64,000 nt of DNA. It comes from Balaenoptera acutorostrata. Taxonomy: Eukaryota > Chordata > Mammalia > Artiodactyla > Balaenopteridae. Below are positions 33,706 through 45,214 of the stretch, piece by piece. Location of the stretch: assembly GCF_949987535.1 (NCBI RefSeq), contig NC_080066.1, positions 89,733,600 through 89,797,599 on the forward strand, written 5' to 3'. Each line of letters begins with the position of its first letter. Within the stretch, counting starts at the first letter, position 1. Under the pieces are notes generated by a model. That model searched no databases, was not told where the DNA came from, and worked only from the letters and a program-made list of their open reading frames with translations. A program made the translations under genes and the position numbers.

Positions 33706-34094
33706 CCTGATTGGAGGGCACCATAAAAACAGTGGGAGATGGGGCTTCCCTGGTGGCGCAGTGGTTGAGAATCTGCCTGCCAATGCAGAGGAGACGGGTT
33801 CAAGCCCTGGTCTGGGAAGATCCCACATGCCGCGGAGCAACTGGGCCCGTGAGCCACAATTACTGAGCCTGCGCGTCTGGAGCCTGTGCGCCGCAACAAG
33901 AGAGGCCGCGATAGTGAGAGGCCCGCGCACCGCAGTGAAGAGTGGCCCCCACTCGCCACAACTAGAGAAAGCCCTCGCACAGAAACGAAGACCCAGCAGA
34001 GCCATAAATAAGTAAATAAAAAAATTAAAAAAAAAAAAAACAGTGGGAGACACTATTAATTTAACACTATGTCTTGTGAAATATCTTTTTGGCC
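33706..34094 (+). repeat. Inverted-repeat arm A (interrupted by SINE)
   Basis: Segments 33706-33739 and 34051-34094, joined across the SINE, match the reverse complement of 35366-35441. The core has about four mismatches in 62 bases. Identical blocks include CCTGATTGGAGGGCACCAT and CACTATTAATTTAACACTAT. The match continues more weakly on both sides (for example 'aagagcag' near 33686). Confidence 0.85.
33741..34035 (+). mobile_element. CHR-type SINE, copy 5
   Basis: CHR SINE starting at GGGCTTCCC, with target duplication AAAAACAGTGGGAGA at 33725-33739 and 34036-34050. The 5' boundary is within one or two bases. It sits inside one arm of a diverged inverted duplication; the partner arm at 35.4 kb lacks it. 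Confidence 0.96.
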
Positions 34095-34260
34095 TCAATT
34101 GGCCAAAACTTCAATTGGCCTTTAAAGTACAAATATAGGCCACACTTTATCCAGACAACATGGAAAGGTGAGAAACATATATTTACCAGCTATAATATTT
34201 GGTTAGGTAAATGAATGGTCTGAATAATCTGACCTTTTTAATCATGAGTTGAATGTATAA

Positions 34261-34358
34261 ATAGATAGATGGATAGTCAGGTGGATGGATGGATGGCTAA
34301 GTAGGTAGGTAGGTAGGTAGATAGATAGACAGACAGATAGATACACAGACAGACAGGC
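34261..34358. repeat. Compound tetranucleotide microsatellite
   Basis: Runs of GATA, GGAT, GTAG and GACA units in succession, about 100 bp. Likely polymorphic. Confidence 0.95.
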
Positions 34359-34639
34359 AAAGACTAAGACAGACTAGACTAATATGAGCAGGTCTAAAAA
34401 ATTCAGTGCATTAACCAATTCTGCAAATACATCCAACTTTTGAATTAGACTCTTCCCTTGGAATCTAGGTAGATGCAGCAATATGTTCTCACAGGGAAGA
34501 GAGAAAAATAGTTGTCATCTGAGGGAAATACAAAGCCACCATTAGGCAAACACTACAGTTGCGGGCAACATTCACCAGTGGATGCTAAAATCAATGTACA
34601 AATGTTTGAGGAGAAATAGAATGTTAGAATTAACTCAAA

Positions 34640-35235
34640 ATATCTTCTCTAAGATATTTATCAATTAGAAAGAGAAAATTAGTCATTGGAAAATGGAGAA
34701 ATACAGCAGATATTATCTTCACCAAATGATCAAAGTTCCTATCACCAGTAATAATACATATAGACAGCACGTTCCTCTGATATAATGCCCTGAAAAGGGT
34801 GTGACACTGCCCCTGTGGTATTCTTCCCCCAAGTGTATAACCTCAATGAAATCATGAAGAAACATCCGAAAAACCTAAGTTGAGAGACATTGTACAAAAT
34901 AACTGGCCAGATCTTAGTAAAAATGTCAAGGTCATGAAAGACAAGGAAAGAATGAGGCACTGTCACAAACTGGAGTAGACTAAAGAGACACAGTCACTAC
35001 ATGCAACGTGAGATCCTGGTTTGAATCCTAGAACAGAAAAATAACATAAGGGGAAGGAAAAAACTGGTGAATTCTAATAAGGTCTGAAGTTTACTTAACA
35101 GTACTTTACCAATGTTAATTTCCTAGATTTAGGGAAAGCTAGGTTAAAGGTATAATTCGTGAACTTTCTGTATGATTCTTGCAACTTTCCAGTAAGTATT
35201 AAATAATTTGAAAATTAAAAAATTCTTTTAAAATG
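34640..35235 (+). repeat. Ancient L1 (L1M-type) 3' UTR
   Basis: Sense old-L1 3' UTR order: 'agagacattgtacaaaataa', 'gtcaaggtcatgaaagacaa', 'ggagtagactaaagagacac', 'aatcctagaacagaaaaata', 'actggtgaattctaataagg', 'accaatgttaatttcctaga', 'ttgcaactttccagtaagta', ending in an AT-rich tail near 35235. Confidence 0.7.
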
Positions 35236-35365
35236 GGGAAAAATGGCTATGCCTTCCTTCTGGGTTTGATTCTTGTTCCATAGATAAAAAAGAAACTCTG
35301 AAATCCTCACATGCAGTTTTCTATTTTATATAAGCACAGACTAACCCTGAATCTTAACAGTACAG

Positions 35366-35441
35366 CTAAAAAGAGATTTCACAAGACATAGTGTTAAATT
35401 AATAGTGTCTCCTACCATTTTCATGGTGCCCTCCAATCAGG
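35366..35441 (-). repeat. Inverted-repeat arm B (no SINE)
   Basis: Reverse complement of arm A at 33706-34094 without the SINE, so it shows the arm in its pre-insertion form. Weaker similarity extends toward 35459 ('tcctgctctc' against 'gagcag'). Confidence 0.85.
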
Positions 35442-35459
35442 AAAGGGATTTCCTGCTCT

Positions 35460-36380
35460 CTGCAGAACATCAGAGGGGGGAGGGAGATTGTTTTATTAAG
35501 CATTTAAAAAATAAGCCCATGGAATAGTGTTAAAAGGGTTTATCTATTCATATGCTGTGACCATCAATCACAGTATAAATGGCCAGTACCTAAAGAAGTG
35601 TTGGACACATAAATTTGTGTTGACTGGTGAATAAAGAACATGAAACAACTAGGTGCTCTATCTCCTTATATTGAAAATGTAAAAATGACTTTTCTCATAA
35701 ATAACTAACACTCCTTCAAATGCATGTTCATTATACTATGGTATCATTTCTTATGAGGAACATATACATTCTTCTAATAAGGATGATGATAGTAATATAT
35801 GGCTTATATAATGGGGTCTTTGTAGATAGTAAAAACATTGAAATAGACATAAACCACTCACTTTTGACTCTAAGACTGTGGTTAATGACCACATCTTTTT
35901 CACTCAATAAATATTGTTGAATGATGGCTGATGAAACAAATGTATTCCATTTTCTATCCTTAAAGTGTCCAGGCAAAACCCGCGGCCATTATTCTCTGCA
36001 TCCCCTTGTAGGGCAGCCCCAAGGTCTGCAATTTGAATGATACTCAGTTCTGTCTTATTTTACCTAGCAAGAGATAGAGCTCATAAATGATGGAAGTGAA
36101 TCCCTGAGACTGTACCAGATACTCCGCACCAGGAAGAAGGGCTTCCCCTGGTTGAATTGAGTTAATTAGACCTGGGATATACATATATATTTTTCAAATT
36201 AACTTTCACTTGGCTAATGCTGTGTGAGTAATAAAAGATAGGACCTTGTTATCAAGTAGCTAATAATTCAGCATGGAGGACAAAAATAGTATTTCTAAAG
36301 TAATTACAGAGTATGTAAGCATCAAGCCATGTAGAGAGGTCAGTATGTCAGCAAAGATCCACCTACTGAATTATTGTTAT
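35460..36380. other. Unique AT-rich sequence
   Basis: A possible L2 tail ('cactcaataaatattgttga' at 35901-35920) is the only repeat-like piece. No gene recognized. Confidence 0.4.
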
Positions 36381-36384
36381 CTAT

Positions 36385-37700
36385 GTAATGCTGATGTTAG
36401 GGATATAAAGATGAAACACACACTTTTTCTACTCTCAGGGAATTCACGAGTCTAAGGGATGAGTTAGGAAATTTAAAAAAAAAAAAGCAGTACAGGTGTT
36501 GAAGTGTTAAAACAAAGTGGCACTTCAAGACTCCAAAGAGGAGATGATGTTTGAGCTGAGACTTAATGGATGAAAGGGAATTTTTAAAGAAAGAACACAG
36601 GTTGGGAAAAAGGGCAGCCTAGGCATAGAGAACAGCAAGTATTAAGTCAGAAAAGCATGAGGAGAGGAAAAGGTGTGAGGAGTCATAAAATGTGTGAATA
36701 ACTGTAACATATGGTACAGAAGGAAAAGGGGGCAGAGGTTATGGCTGGAAAGGCAGATCAGGGCCTGGGCAGGAAGCACCTTTATGACACATTGAGGAAC
36801 TCAAGTCTTATAAGATAGATAATGAGGAATCACTGCACATGAAGTGAAATGGAGTGATACAATTTTGGCTGCTGCAAAGATAAGATACGGAACAAGGGCA
36901 GTAGAGGAAAAGAAGACAGGTCAGAAAATTCTTATATATTACTAACAGCAGAACCCTTAGAATAAAGAAAGAGGACTTCAACAAGGACTGGAAGGTTTCT
37001 GGCCAGGGCTACTGAGTGAATGATGCTGGGATGAGGAATGCAGAGAGGAAGCTCATGAAGTCTCCTTGGATGTGATGAGCTGGAGGAACCTGAGAAGCAT
37101 CCCCGCAGACATATCCACTGGGTGGTCAGAGAAATACAAGCAACAGAAAGACAGAGGAAATGAGAAAAGCATAGCTTAAAATGGTCTAAAGCTGTGCTGT
37201 CCAACATGGTAGCCACTAAGCCCATGTGGCAATTGAGCCGTGAAATGTGGCTAGTCTGAATGAAATGCGCTGTAAGTGTAAAAACGCACCTAATTCCAAA
37301 GATTTTGTTGAAAAAAGTTAAATATCTTAATAATAATTTGGATATTGATTATATGTTGAAATAATAATATTTTGAATATACTGGATTAAATTAAAATATT
37401 ATTAAAATTCTTTTCACCTTTTTATATTTACCTTTTTCAATATAGCTTTTTATATATAGCTTTTTCAAAATTACATAGGTAATTACATATGTAGCTTGCA
37501 TTACATTTCTGCTGGACAGTGCTGGTCTAAAGGCTCCCACCTTAACACTGTGATAGAGTTTAAAGATGTAAAGAGGGAAGCAAGGGCAGTCAGGCATATG
37601 TCTGGGGATAGAGGCTGTCAGAGATTGAGATAGGGAGCAGAAAAAACAGAAGCACTAAAGACATGATCGATTATTATTTTGACAGCTCATGATGAGGAAA
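36385..37700 (-). repeat. L2 LINE, long antisense segment interrupted by a hAT element
   Basis: Antisense L2 order: 'ttctactctcagggaattca', 'gatgtttgagctgagactta', 'catagagaacagcaagtatt', 'agggcctgggcaggaagcac', 'aaatggagtgatacaatttt', 'ggctgctgcaaa'. It probably continues past 36960 and across the hAT element (37192-37524), though the distal part is too diverged to delimit. Confidence 0.65.
37192..37524 (+). mobile_element. hAT-Charlie (MER5-related) element with perfect TSD
   Basis: 333-bp non-autonomous element. The left terminus CTGTGCTGTCC and right terminus GGACAGTGCTG are inverted with two differences. Interior has 'atggtagccactaagcccat' and 'gaaatgtggctagtctgaat', as in MER5-type elements. 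Perfect 8-bp target duplication GTCTAAAG at 37184-37191 and 37525-37532, the hallmark length for hAT transposases. Confidence 0.92.
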
Positions 37701-39326
37701 ACAGCTTGACTGGGGCCGATATGCAAAAAGGTGAACATGCATAAAGAAGTGAATTTGATTATGGAGAATAATGAATGATTGTGGCCAAACATATATGTAG
37801 CATAAAACAGAGAGCACCTGGAAAGGGTAGTATCATGATGAGAACATTGTTTTAGGAAGAACATAAGTCATTGGTACATATGATGAGGTGGGGACAGGAA
37901 GAGACAAGACAAGAAGGTAGAGGGAGCTATGGCTGTTGTCTAGCGTGAAATGATGTGTTTTTAGATGAGGGTGAAGGTAAGGGGAAGAGGAAAAGGAAAA
38001 CTTAAGAAAGATGCCTAAGCAAGAATGAATGCTGTCAATTGGAACTGCAATTTAAACCTTAGCCCATCATTGGGGTGGACAGGTCAACATCACACTCAAA
38101 GCCGAGACACCAGAGATGGGAGGCCATACCCTTTTCTTGCCTTAGCAAGCACCCGTGAGGTGCCTTATTGGATCAAAACTGCTGAACACGGCAAACTGGA
38201 ATGTCCTCATGAGAGCTTCAAGAAATGGCAAGGTCGCTGAAGACAGCTCCATAATTAAGACCCATTGCCAGGAACTGTCTCCTGCGGCTTTCAGCTGCTG
38301 CAGACATTTGGTTTGCCTCATGTAGACACAGAATAAAACCCACCGAGAGAGATTTCCCATAGGCAGGGAAGAAATGTGAACAGCCTAGGGTACTTCTTGA
38401 CTTTTGTTGCTAACTGCTGTTTGAGAGAAAAAGCTATATAAAGATTTTTTTTCATTCCTGTTTCTGTTATTTTAATGAGACCCAAAGTTAAAGTTAAAAG
38501 ATTTAAATGCTCAAATCCAAATGATAACTTTTTATTTGTAGAAGAAATGGATATACATCTTTTACTTCAGGGTAAATATCACTGTGCTGATCTGCAAGAT
38601 GACCTGATTCTGGAACTGAATACATCAAAATATATGTTTAAAAAAAATCCACACAACACCTCCTGCAAGCATTATATTCAATGTCCTTCCATGATCCCCT
38701 GTTGGCTCCAAAGTAGATTATATTCAGGAATCAAGAGGGGAAAACACTTGACTAAAAAGGGCATTAAAATGACTGCTGCATCTCTGAGATAGCAATTACA
38801 TTAATAACTTCCCTGGATCCTTAAAAAAAATCAAGTTAGCTCTCACAAAGGGTGTCAGATTGAGCTCATAGGCAACTAAATCCTATTTTACCTATATAAA
38901 CTCTTTGGATGGAAGAGAACACATTATGCATTCTTCTCACTGCCTGAACCAACCAATCCAGTCACTGTGTAAAGAAAAAAGTGTGTGGATGATGCAACAA
39001 AAGTCAAGCTCTTTGGGTCAGCTGTTCCCTGGTTGTGCTGATAGGAAATCTAGAACAGGCAGGAGGAAGACAATGAAGTCTTTAATGGTTGGTCCCTGAA
39101 ATTCCAAATCAAAGCACTATGACACTGTTTGGAATTTTACCTCCCAAGTATGCACTGTGTTGTACAGAGTTTCAGCCAAGAAATTAGGCGGTACGTGATA
39201 TGACTAATCTTAAGAAATCCTGTGCTCAACTATGGCCATAAACCCACGGTAGGGACACTTCATGCATTTTTTAAGAAAAGGGACAATGGAGGAACTAGAA
39301 TTTGTCTATCTTCAACTTCTGCAGAT
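37701..39326. other. Unique sequence, no gene recognized
   Basis: Purine-rich tract about 37860-38010. A block at 38030-38370 has mixed composition with an AATAAA at 38331, but no frame or splice pattern I can support. A frame at 38475-38792 has no domain. Confidence 0.4.
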
Positions 39327-39328
39327 TA

Positions 39329-39679
39329 CAGTTGTCCCTCGGTATCCCTGGGGGCTTGGTTTCAGGAACTACCTTTGGATACCAAAACCCCCAGATGCTC
39401 AAGTCCCTTATGGAAACTGGGGTAGTATTTGCATATAACCTACTCACATCCTCCTTTATAATTTAAATCATCTCTAGATTACTTATGATACCTAATACAA
39501 TGTAAATGCTATGTAAATAGTTGTAAATACAATGTAAGTGCTATGTAAATAGTTGCCAGGCACAGTGCAAATAAAAATTTTGCCTTTTGGAACTCTCTGG
39601 AATTTTCTTTCCGAATATTTTCTGTCTGAGGTTTGTTGAATCCATGGATGTGAAATCCACAGATATGGAGGGCCGACTG
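39329..39679 (+). mobile_element. Tigger-type (pogo/Tc1-mariner) DNA transposon remnant
   Basis: Non-autonomous element of the MER2/Tigger type, 351 bp, bounded by TA (39327-39328 and 39680-39681). Left terminus CAGTTGTCCCTCGGTATCC and right terminus 'ggagggccgactg' are inverted. Interior landmarks: 'atgctcaagtcccttatgga', 'gtagtatttgcatataacct', 'aatcatctctagattactta', 'ttccgaatattttctgtctg'. Contains a 32-bp-period duplication at 39494-39555. Confidence 0.93.
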
Positions 39680-39734
39680 TATGTTCAGATATTTCTTTCC
39701 TTCTGATTTTACCTTAGTCCTCCCATTGATTATG

Positions 39735-39880
39735 AGGCAGTATAACATTTGCAAAGTAGCTGTGTGATCTTAGGCTTCGGTTTCCTCATGGATAATATAT
39801 GGAAAATACCATCTCTCCTCACAGGGCTGTTGTGAGGATTAAGTGAGATGAAAGTGTGTAGGATATACTAGATTCTCCAT
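39735..39880 (+). repeat. MIR SINE fragment
   Basis: MIR order: 'tgaggcagtataacatttgc', 'agctgtgtgatcttaggctt', 'cggtttcctcatggataata', 'acagggctgttgtgaggatt', 'aagtgagatgaaagtgtgta'. Confidence 0.85.
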
Positions 39881-41210
39881 AACAATTAATAATAACTACT
39901 ATTACTATTCAAAGGGTCCATCAGTTTAGGTTAAAAAATGTGAACTAGAAAAAAAAAGAAAAAAAAATCATGAACTATATTTGTATATATTTCGAGCATT
40001 ATTTTTGCCCCCAGGCAATTCCTTCAGGAATTTACCACCTCCTTCAAAGTAGTCTACAAGTTGGGCAGACTGTGGGAACAAATGAGAAAAGATCAACTGG
40101 CCCACTTTAAATAAGTAATATACTACATTTAAAAATAGAGACACACCTACTCTACCAAACGCAGACACCAGGAATTTGACACCCTTCTCAACATCAGCCC
40201 CCATTGCCTCTGCCCCGCCCCATACCCCACTGTGACTGGCAGCTTTTATCTATCTTCCAGTTCACAGTTATGATGGAATGTATGGTTTCTAAATGTAAGC
40301 TAAGCTTGCAGACCTTCCAGTGTTGGGCATACGGTTTTGTCAGTACAGAGTAAAACACCTGTCACATGAAAAAGACCCACTTCATCTATCTTTTCCACTT
40401 GCCACATACATAAAAGGACATGTTTTAAGGATCTCTCTCACCCCAGGCACTTACCAGAATTTCAGAGGTTTGTGAGGAAGCTGAAAATGAGTGTAAAAAT
40501 GGACCATGCACCCTTTGCCTGTATAGTCACTCAAGGGTTCTTCTGAGAAGCATGACTCCATATTGCCCTTAGGAATGATGTACTTTATAATTTTTTAAAT
40601 GTGTACCATAAAGTAAATGTCAATCCTGTAGTACTGCTGGAGGAGCAACCTGAGTGCTATGCTTCAAAGATACTAGGGGATTAGGCAGTCAGATGTGTGT
40701 TTTAACTTTGGTCACATCCATATGATGCCGACAGAAAAGAAAATAAAAATTTTCAAATGGGTTAGATGTATAATTTTTAAGTAACTAGAGCAGACTCAAT
40801 GGTTTGATTTCAGCTTCTGTCCAAAAGAGTTCCAATCTAATGGAAAGAAGTTAGCACTTACATCATTTTCCCCATGAAACCTCTTTCTACAGTTATAAGA
40901 GAAAAAACATAAAATTTGACTTCAGCTTTCTGTCAGTGATCACTATGGTCTTTTTCCAGAGTGCCTGAAGAGCCCAACCCAATACTTTGATGCCATTGCC
41001 AACGCTGTGACGTAGGCACACTTGGGTCATTTGTCTAAAGATTCCTCTGAGAAATGATTATGAAACTGTGTCTCAGAAGATTGGTTCTAAAGATTTCAAG
41101 GGGCTTTTCTTGCCTTATCTAATCAAGAAGATGAGCCTACTCAAATCTTCATTTATTTTAGAGATCATAGGTAAAGAACAATGATTTAAGGCAACAGATA
41201 AGGATGGGTA
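39881..41210. other. Unique sequence, no gene recognized
   Basis: No confident repeat or coding signature over about 1.3 kb. Confidence 0.4.
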
Positions 41211-41214
41211 AAGC

Positions 41215-41395
41215 TTTAATATTCATTGTCTACTATATGCCAGAAATTATGCCAAATGCAGTAAACATTGTTTTCTTTTAACCCCAAGATGGCCATTCCC
41301 ATTTGGCACATGAGAAAACTGAGGCCTGGAAAGAATGGTAATTTATCCAACAGCATACAATGACTATGTGGCAGGGCTGGGATTTGAACAAATGG
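41215..41395 (+). repeat. MIR SINE
   Basis: MIR order: 'tgtctactatatgccagaaa', 'ggcacatgagaaaactgagg', 'gcctggaaagaatggtaatt', 'tggcagggctgggatttgaa'. Confidence 0.88.
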
Positions 41396-42385
41396 TCATT
41401 TCAACTATGTACAGAACATACACCAAGGAGAAAAGACTACAGTTAGGCCAGTATTTAAATATTGGAAAACTTATTTTTCATTTCTCACCTTTTTATAAAA
41501 TATGCCCTGAAATGTATGAGCTTAATGTCAAGTTGCTTACCTCTCAACTATTAAAAAAAAAAAAAAAGGCCAGATCAAATTCTCATACATTATTGCGGGT
41601 AGCAAATACGCAAAACCCATCAGAACTTCTCTCCTCATCTAATATTCCTGATTAAACTGGTAAACAAGATATGCTTCTATCCAACAAGTGTGTCATCATA
41701 CATAGACCCCTTTTATGTAATTCTTGTAAATCATCTTAGAGAAGATGGTTTAAAATGATGAAGCTTAATTAGTATAACTGCCATTTTGCAAGTAACAGTC
41801 AGTCATTGTCTTTTACTTGGAAGGAAATGAAAGACATTTTGGAGATAAAGAGGAGATACTGACAAAAACCATTAGAATTGCTTTCTTTTCCTTACTGTAC
41901 CTCCTTCACCTAACTGCTCATCTTATATCAAACAGCTAGGCTTGAACAAATATTCTATTCATAGTAGCAGTCACTATCTTTCCTGCTTTACGTTCTGAAG
42001 TTTGGACATTTACCTTGTTCAGTTTTACACATCTGTGAGTTTCCTGGAGAACATAGGGGGAAAAAAAAAAACCTTCTAGTAACTGAATTGAGAAAATTCA
42101 TAATACTTTTCCCTAGGCCTAGGATTAAGCAGGAGTTGGCAGAGAAAATTATGAAGAAAAATTCTGCGAGTTCCCACCAATTTCATCACCATCCATCTCT
42201 CAAATGTGTATCCCATCTTTAATTTTTTTTAGGTTCTCTGACACTTGATGGTCTTCAGTTCCTAGCAAAAGCATAACAATATAAGGGACTAATTAATTAT
42301 GAGATTCAATTTACCCAGATGACATCATACATTTGCAGTTAACAAACTCCTTTAATCTAAATGTGCAATAACAAGGAATTAATTA
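41396..42385. other. Unique sequence, no gene recognized
   Basis: Contains isolated A-runs (about 41551-41567 and 42059-42072) without a recognizable retroelement upstream. Confidence 0.4.
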
Positions 42386-42389
42386 ATAA

Positions 42390-42640
42390 TAACAGCTAAC
42401 ATTTATTCACTATTCCCTATGTGTAGGGCACTATTTTAAGTGCTTAACATATAATTAGTTATCTCACTAATCCTCACAATAATCCAATGAGATAGATGCT
42501 ATAATTATCCCCATTATACAGATGAGGAAATGGAAGCATAGGGAATTTAAGTTACTACCTTGGGTCATACATCTATTTAGAGGTGAAATCACGATTCAAA
42601 TGCAAGAAATTTGGCTCAAGTGTCGTGTTCTTAAATACCA
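42390..42640 (+). repeat. MIR SINE (near full-length)
   Basis: MIR order: 'aacatttattcactattccc', 'gcactattttaagtgcttaa', 'ctcactaatcctcacaataa', 'ccccattatacagatgagga', 'gggaatttaagttactacct', 'aggtgaaatcacgattcaaa'. Confidence 0.88.
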
Positions 42641-42734
42641 CAATATACTGCCACCAGTAAAGTACAATACGCTCATGCATAAGCTGTTATGTCAAAAAAT
42701 ATCTACCTGTTGTTGAAATTGCAGATATATCTAC

Positions 42735-42975
42735 CTATATTGAGTTTAAGAGCCACATAACTTCTATAAATTATATTATAGAAGGGTATGTATATAATTT
42801 GTTAGAAAGGAAAATGTTAGTGATTGTCTCTAGTTGGTGGGATTATGATTGATCTCTATTTTTATTTGTATACACATATGCTTATTGGTTGTTTAATTGT
42901 ATTCTCTATTTCTTTTCACAAGGAATACGTACTGCTTGCATAATTCTAACAGTTTTAAAAAGGAAAAAAAAAAAA
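42735..42975 (+). repeat. Ancient L1 3' end
   Basis: Sense old-L1 3' terminus: 'gttagtgattgtctctagtt', 'ggtgggattatgattgatct', 'ctatttttatttgtatacac', 'aaggaatacgtactgcttgc', then an A-rich tail at about 42958-42975. Confidence 0.65.
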
Positions 42976-43930
42976 GTAGAAGCTGAATTCTTAGGAGAAC
43001 CCTCTAACACCAGAGCTGGCTAGAAGATGAGCTACCACTAAAACTTGACCCTCTCCCCACTGGAAATCTCACCTACCTGTTTCAATAAAACCTTTCATTT
43101 TGCACAGCACTTTAGAGTTTACAGAAAGTTCACAAGTGTTATTTAAGTATTATCCATCAGAGCTTTCAGTTCAATTTATTATTCTTTGTGACACAGAGAG
43201 GAGAGGATGGCGAAGAGCAGGTGGTACACAAAGAACACTGAAGAGTGTGCAATGGCGTGGACAGGAGCAGGCTGTGACCTATATGGGAAGGACTTCTGGG
43301 TGAGCAGCTCATCTTGGCTGCCTTGGTGGCAACTCAACTCTTACAGAGGTATCCTGGCCTCTGGTCCAAAACCCAGAGCTTCCATGTGGTCAGGAAAGTC
43401 AGAGCATGCAGTACTTCCTCAAAAGCAGTATTGTTATGATGGTGGCAACAAAATTAGCAAGTTAGGAAAATTCTTCAATAAAATGTCTTCATAAGAGAAA
43501 AAAATACTACCTTAACGTAATTCTACTTAGTTCACTGTAGTATAAAATTGCAAAAACTCAGATGGAACAAAACAACCAGGACAAATTATAGCATTCTACA
43601 ATACAACAACTTTACCATTAACAGAATCTAGTAACCAAGGAAAGCGGTGCTCTTTCTTTTCTCTTTTACCAGATGATGCTACTTCTGGGGCAACGACCCG
43701 TGGGATATCATGTCTTCTTTCACAATGTAGCTTTGGTACGTTCCAAGGAAGTATAACTCAGCAATCAGTGCCATGTTTCCCTACAGATATTTCCAATGAC
43801 TTTGCTATCATCAGATCATCCCATGGGCCACACCCATGGAAATCTACATGGTAGTGCTACACCAATCCATTTACTCACTGGTCACCAAGCCAATTGAGAG
43901 TGTTTACAGTAGAAGGGCTGCAGTATATTC
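42976..43930. other. Unique sequence, no gene recognized
   Basis: 'ttgcacagcactttagagtt' near 43101 may be a MIR3-like relic. Two overlapping plus-strand frames (43100-43494) have no domain. Confidence 0.4.
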
Positions 43931-43934
43931 TAAT

Positions 43935-44095
43935 AGAGTGGACCAAACTTTAAAATACATAGTAATCACCTGTGAAACTTGTTTAAAAATGCAGATTCTC
44001 TAAGCCCTACTCCTGTAAAATCTGATTCAGTTGGTATGGGGAGAGGCCCATGAATTTACATTTTCAGTAAGTAACCCAGGTGATTCTTTCTAGCC
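43935..44095. mobile_element. hAT-Charlie (MER20/MER3-like) remnant
   Basis: Phrases typical of these short hAT elements: 'tagtaatcacctgtgaaact', 'aaaaatgcagattctctaag', 'aaaatctgattcagttggta', 'gaggcccatgaatttacatt', 'taacccaggtgattctttct'. Terminal repeats and target duplication are eroded, so exact family and orientation are unsure. Confidence 0.65.
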
Positions 44096-45214
44096 TTTAT
44101 GGTAGATATAAACAAAAAACAGGTGCCAGTAATAACAACACAGCATATATTCTTGTTTGCCATATAAATTCTCATCTAAGTATGAATAGAGATGGGAAGG
44201 GTAAATCCTTCAGCTTTGCTTCATTAATAATTCAGCAAGACAGAATACCGTTGCTGAATATATTTGATTGTAAACTTGGCAGGCCTTGCAGGCAAATTTC
44301 CTCCCATATTTCACATCATCAGAACAGCCTTAGTCATCAGCACTACAGCAGACTGTACATTTACTCAACAGTGATGAGGTGTGAGGTGATAGTTCAGATA
44401 ATAGTCTAGTTCACATTTTCCACTCAAATGCAACTGAGGAAAGAAAAAAATAGGCATCCATCTTCCAAACAAGAGAATATTTAGTAATTTGAGATTTATA
44501 AATAATAGGTAAATAAGAAATAGAAAGTTATAGAGTAGAAGTTTCAGATGAATTTTGGAGCATTTTGGGCTATTTTGAGAAAGTGGCTAATATGGACAAG
44601 ACCCAGAGTGATTCTGTCAAAATCGATATATTACTGGCCATGTTTTTATTTGTTTGTTTCTGGGTTTTAGTCCTTTGAGCAGAACAGTCCAGTTGTGGGG
44701 AACTCTCAGTTCAAATCAAGATGAGAATAAATACTAGGCCACCCTATAGACTCTAACAGAAGCTTTTGTACAGAGAATTCCCAGAGGTGCTACTTATAGT
44801 ATTACTAAGACAACATGACAAGTTCTTTCTGGAGGAAAAATGTGATTTACACATAATGGTGGAAAACCTGTGCTGAAACACTATAACTAGTATGTTTAAA
44901 TACACCCTTAGGCGGTGTATTTAAACATACTATCCTTCATAGTCAATCACCCTTACATTCTACTTAGTTTTCCATGTGCTCTGACTAGCCAGAAAGTGAT
45001 GTGGGGTTAAGAGACAGGTGGGGGTGGGTGGGAAAGCTATTCCAATATCAAAGGAGGTGGTAAAAAACACTCACGAGCTCTCAGGCATAACAGTTCAGGG
45101 TCCCATCATTTGACTGACCTTTCCTGAAACTGAGAAAACAGCACCATCACCAGCAGCGGGTTTGAACTTGTATAATTCAGAAGTGAGGGATTACACTTCA
45201 TTAACACTCCCCCA
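44096..45214. other. Unique sequence holding a perfect palindrome
   Basis: No gene or repeat recognized. The outstanding object is the perfect hairpin at 44888-44932. Confidence 0.4.
44888..44932. repeat. Perfect 19-bp inverted repeat with 7-nt spacer
   Basis: TAGTATGTTTAAATACACC (44888-44906), spacer CTTAGGC, then the exact reverse complement GGTGTATTTAAACATACTA (44914-44932). No mismatches. The next flanking pair does not match. It is not embedded in any repeat I recognize. Confidence 0.98.

Noticed and set aside
33664..34098. 144-codon minus-strand open frame
   Set aside because: Almost entirely antisense CHR SINE. The same peptide pattern recurs at every SINE copy in the window.
44888..44932. 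MicroRNA precursor interpretation of the palindrome
   Set aside because: The stem is 19 bp with a 7-nt loop, shorter than typical pre-miRNAs, and perfect pairing without bulges is not characteristic. Kept as an unexplained palindrome.
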